DNA of 64,000 bases from Fulvia fulva (taxonomy: Eukaryota > Ascomycota > Dothideomycetes > Mycosphaerellales > Mycosphaerellaceae): assembly GCF_020509005.1 (NCBI RefSeq), contig NC_063012.1, positions 5,890,001 through 5,954,000 of the forward strand. Reading direction: 5' to 3'. Under the pieces are notes generated by a model that was given only the letters and a program-made list of their open reading frames with translations, searched no databases and was not told the DNA's origin. This document shows positions 61,416 to 64,000 of this stretch, one piece after another (position 1 is the first letter of the stretch; the number at the start of each line of letters is the position of its first letter). The position numbers and the translations under genes are program-made.

Positions 61416-62585
61416 ATGATGGAGCCAACACCGCCGCCGCCGTTGACGCCGATACGTACCCATACCATGTCACCAGTCGAGTCGCCCAGTCCCACCCACT
61501 CGTTCCGCGAGCACCTCCGGCGACGGACGAGCAGCTTCTCTTCCAACCACGACCGGAGCCCCGTCGCCACCACACCGCGATCGAGTCGCCGCTTCTCCCA
61601 CGTGTCTGTGTCGAGGTTGTCGGGCGAGTTTGGTACGCCGGTGGATGAAGGCAGCGGGCTAGGTAATCTGGCCGATGAGTTGGACCAGCTTGACGACGAC
61701 GACGACGAGTTTGTCGAAGGGGAGACACTGGACACGCTGCAGGGCTTGCACGAGCAGCCAGAGGCCGACGAAGCATCGCGCGACTCCGGCATCGGCATTT
61801 CGTACAAGGACGCTGCGGCCGCTAAGAGCAACACAGCGAACCATGTGCGGAACTTCTCGAAACCCTTCACTGGCAAAGTAGAGAAGCCACCAGACGAGGA
61901 AGAGGAGGAAGATGGAGAAGAGGACCGCTTTACGCCGGATCTGGAGGACCTCATGCACACCATTGCACGCATGACAAGTTACACATCTACGACAGAAGAT
62001 CCGCTCATACCACGTACAATTGGCCTCTTGCAGGACCTTGGGAACCAAACAAGTCTCGAGGCCGCGACGCAACGATACACGACATCTACCAACAGCCTGA
62101 CTGCGCATCTCGCCAGTCAGAGCAGGAGCTTACAGGCACTGGTGCAGACACTGTACCCCATGTTCGCTTTCACCGCACCTTTGGATCCGGCCATCATCGA
62201 AGAGACCCTTCCCTTGGTCGATGCACTCTCGACCGAGATTCCACAGCCGGATGTGATAACCCTGCAAAAGCTTCAGAAATTGGACCGAGAGACGGCAGAT
62301 GTGGTGCATGCCCTGTCCCAGCTCACCGACACACTTCAAATGGGCAAACAGAGCACAGCGGCCGCAGCGCGACATCTCCGCAGTACACAGACTCTGGTCG
62401 AAGATCTACGCCTGGAACATGAAAGAGCGGATATAGCGCGGCATGAATTGACGAAGAGCGATTGGGAGGATCGATTGCGAACTCGTTGGTGCGCAACAGA
62501 ATGCAAGGACATCATATCTGGCTTCGAAGATAGATGCAATGCTTTGCGCGGTGATTTGGAACAGGCGATTCAGGCTGGAGCTTGA
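61416..62585 (+). CDS. Uncharacterised acidic/coiled-coil fungal protein
   Basis: A single exon of 389 residues starting MMEPTPPPPLTPIRTHTM. The N-terminal third is disordered and Ser/Pro-rich, then acidic (DELDQLDDDDDEFVEGETLD). The C-terminal 220 residues are predicted helical: EDLMHTIARMTSYTS, then HLASQSRSLQALVQTLYPMF, LQKLQKLDRETADVVHALSQ, ARHLRSTQTLVEDLRLEHER and a final stretch ending RGDLEQAIQAGA. The heptad-like hydrophobic spacing suggests coiled coils. I do not recognise the family and see no membrane or catalytic motif. Compact single-exon structure and clean composition favour a real gene. Confidence 0.75.
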   Translation: MMEPTPPPPLTPIRTHTMSPVESPSPTHSFREHLRRRTSSFSSNHDRSPVATTPRSSRRFSHVSVSRLSGEFGTPVDEGSGLGNLADELDQLDDDDDEFVEGETLDTLQGLHEQPEADEASRDSGIGISYKDAAAAKSNTANHVRNFSKPFTGKVEKPPDEEEEEDGEEDRFTPDLEDLMHTIARMTSYTSTTEDPLIPRTIGLLQDLGNQTSLEAATQRYTTSTNSLTAHLASQSRSLQALVQTLYPMFAFTAPLDPAIIEETLPLVDALSTEIPQPDVITLQKLQKLDRETADVVHALSQLTDTLQMGKQSTAAAARHLRSTQTLVEDLRLEHERADIARHELTKSDWEDRLRTRWCATECKDIISGFEDRCNALRGDLEQAIQAGA

Positions 62586-63812
62586 CGCTTGTGGCGGAGA
62601 GGAAATCGATGTGAGAAAGATAAAGATACCCCTGTTATTCGCACGTTGACATTGGCTTTTTGTTTTGGCTGCTACCTCTTATGATGGCGCATGATGGAAA
62701 GGGAGAGTGGCCTGGACTGAGAGGTTTCCCGTAATCGATTACCAGCTGGCTGGCTAAGGTTTAGAGCTGGTGCTTGGACTGGCACCTTATCAGATATGAG
62801 TAGCTGTTATTGCCATGGCGGTGCACTCGACAGCAGCTGTAACACAATTTCTAATGTCTCTTTCTTCTCGAGGGGCACCCGAAGTGAGTCCATCTGTTGT
62901 TTCCTCGGTGCTTTCATGGCGTCGTGTTCACCTCCTCGTGCCCATAGCCAGCCCAACCTTTGCCAGCATCGATGCTAACCAGGTTGCGGTTCTTCTGCTC
63001 CCGCATAAAACCGTCCAATAAGACTCGTTGTAGTGCTGCCTCCATGGAGCACCACCTGCTGGAACCAGCTGATACCAGGAAATGGAACAAGGATTTCGTC
63101 TGACCGGAGAGGTTCACTCATGATCAATTCCAAAGATCGATCTCTCGCATACGGTTGCTTTCTCCCCAGCCTCGAGAGACCAAGTCGACAGAGTCGGCAA
63201 CCTCGTGAGACCACAGAGCCCGGTCTCTACAAACAAGACGCCTTGGAAATATCTGGAGTAGTTGTCTCGCAATACATACCTGCCGGCTCCGTCTGTGGTC
63301 TCAGTGTCCGAGGGCCCCGTCAGCTGAGGTCACGGGCGCACCAGGGAAGCTGTTCCTGCCGCCATAACTTTATTGGCTCTTAGCGCTATGCGCAGCTGTG
63401 ATTCGTTCCTACAGCGCTAATCCTGCAGCTCTGCTTCGCTCGAGGCTGAACAGGATTCCCACAGTGCAGCGAGATAATCGTGACGGGTCTGCGTGTCGCG
63501 CGGCAGTGTACCGTAATGTGCGTGGCCTGTCGTGCATGGAACATCTAACGGCACATTGGTAGTGCTTGTACTTCATCCCCTGTACTCTTCTCTCCTTCTA
63601 CTTCTTCTTCTAGCCAAAATGCTTCGATGTAAGTGAGACCCACGGCGCCTTGGTCGAGCGACGACGACGACGACAACGAGAGCAGTGCCGGCTTGACCCA
63701 CAGGACGCGCAGTGCGCCGTAAGCCACCGACTGCAACCATCGGACCTCGAGAGGTACCACGAACGTGCGAACATTCGCCAGAAGAGTGCGAGATCGCTGC
63801 GTACAAACACCA
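62586..63812. other. Intergenic, no gene seen
   Basis: 1.2 kb upstream of the partial membrane protein. Short frames on both strands have no support. GAC repeats near 63662-63676 precede the next gene. Confidence 0.45.
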
Positions 63813-64000
63813 TGGCGAGGATCTGGTTTGCGCGGCAATGGCGGTGGCCGAAGGTCATGGCGGCCCTTTTGGCTGTCGAGTTCCTCTTGACTGTCGGGTG
63901 CTTGACATTGACGGGCATCGCCCACCCGAATACATATCGAACGAAGCTCTGGCAAAATGGATCCGACAAAGGCTTCAACAGTGCACCGAACTCCATCCTC
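63813..64000 (+). CDS. Multi-pass membrane protein, 3' end cut by window edge
   Basis: The ATG at 63813 opens a frame that stays open to the window end (62 residues, MARIWFARQWRWPKVMAALL). A hydrophobic segment (residues 15-37, VMAALLAVEFLLTVGCLTLT) is followed by NTYRTKLWQNGSDKGFNSAP. The LWQ-G-x-D-x-GFNS-P-S-x-L pattern is typical of a filamentous-fungus four-helix membrane protein of unknown function. The rest lies beyond the window. It is short but the signature is distinctive. Confidence 0.7.

Noticed and set aside
1..64000. Transposon or viral sequences
   Set aside because: No reverse transcriptase, transposase, integrase, long terminal repeats or inverted-repeat pairs were recognised.

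Overview
This is a eukaryotic nuclear window from a filamentous ascomycete (Pezizomycotina, most likely Dothideomycetes). Coding density is moderate and introns are short (mostly 49-67 nt) with GT...AG ends and CTGAC/CTAAC-like branch sites. Gene families are typical of such fungi: a Zn2Cys6 regulator, a tannase-family esterase, a BAHD-like acyltransferase, a MARVEL protein and several filamentous-fungus-specific proteins. I see no rRNA, tRNA, CRISPR array, transposase or integrase. Exon joins were worked out by eye from reading frame, splice consensus and protein continuity, so most spans below contain introns that are listed in the evidence.

Layout. 1-7.3 kb: a gene cut by the left edge, an Mms2 ubiquitin-conjugating variant, a mitochondrial hotdog-fold protein, a Mob-family kinase activator and Paf1-complex Leo1. 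7.7-13.1 kb: splicing factor Cwc22 with an RS tail, then a secreted tannase/feruloyl esterase. 14.6-21.1 kb: a MARVEL membrane protein, an uncharacterised coiled-coil protein and a six-exon fungus-specific 807-residue protein. 21.6-28 kb: an Arg/Asp-rich low-complexity protein, a pseudokinase and an AP180/CALM-type clathrin adaptor. 28.5-36.7 kb: a BAHD-type acyltransferase, a Myb-like protein, a 3.7 kb gene-poor stretch and a second Myb-like protein. 37-48.4 kb: a mitochondrial-type cation diffusion facilitator, a Zn2Cys6 transcription factor, a Dcr2-like metallophosphatase divergent from a Trm61-like RNA methyltransferase, and an OXNAD1-like oxidoreductase. 48.9-55.6 kb: a degenerate-looking fungus-specific membrane protein, a 6PGDH-superfamily dehydrogenase, the mitochondrial t6A enzyme Qri7 and a patatin-like lipase. 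57.8-64 kb: a cAMP phosphodiesterase, an uncharacterised coiled-coil protein and the start of a membrane protein cut by the right edge.

The genes are mainly independent housekeeping functions (chromatin and transcription elongation, splicing, tRNA modification, endocytosis, cAMP signalling) mixed with a few accessory ones (tannase, acyltransferase, Zn2Cys6 factor). They do not form a recognisable biosynthetic cluster. The most notable unexplained signal is the palindrome TACATGTA: nine exact copies, eight of them outside coding sequence and most within a few hundred bases upstream of start codons. Other points of interest are a GC-AG intron, a pseudokinase that has lost all its key catalytic residues, several short minisatellites, and possible decayed genes near 48.9 and 61 kb.
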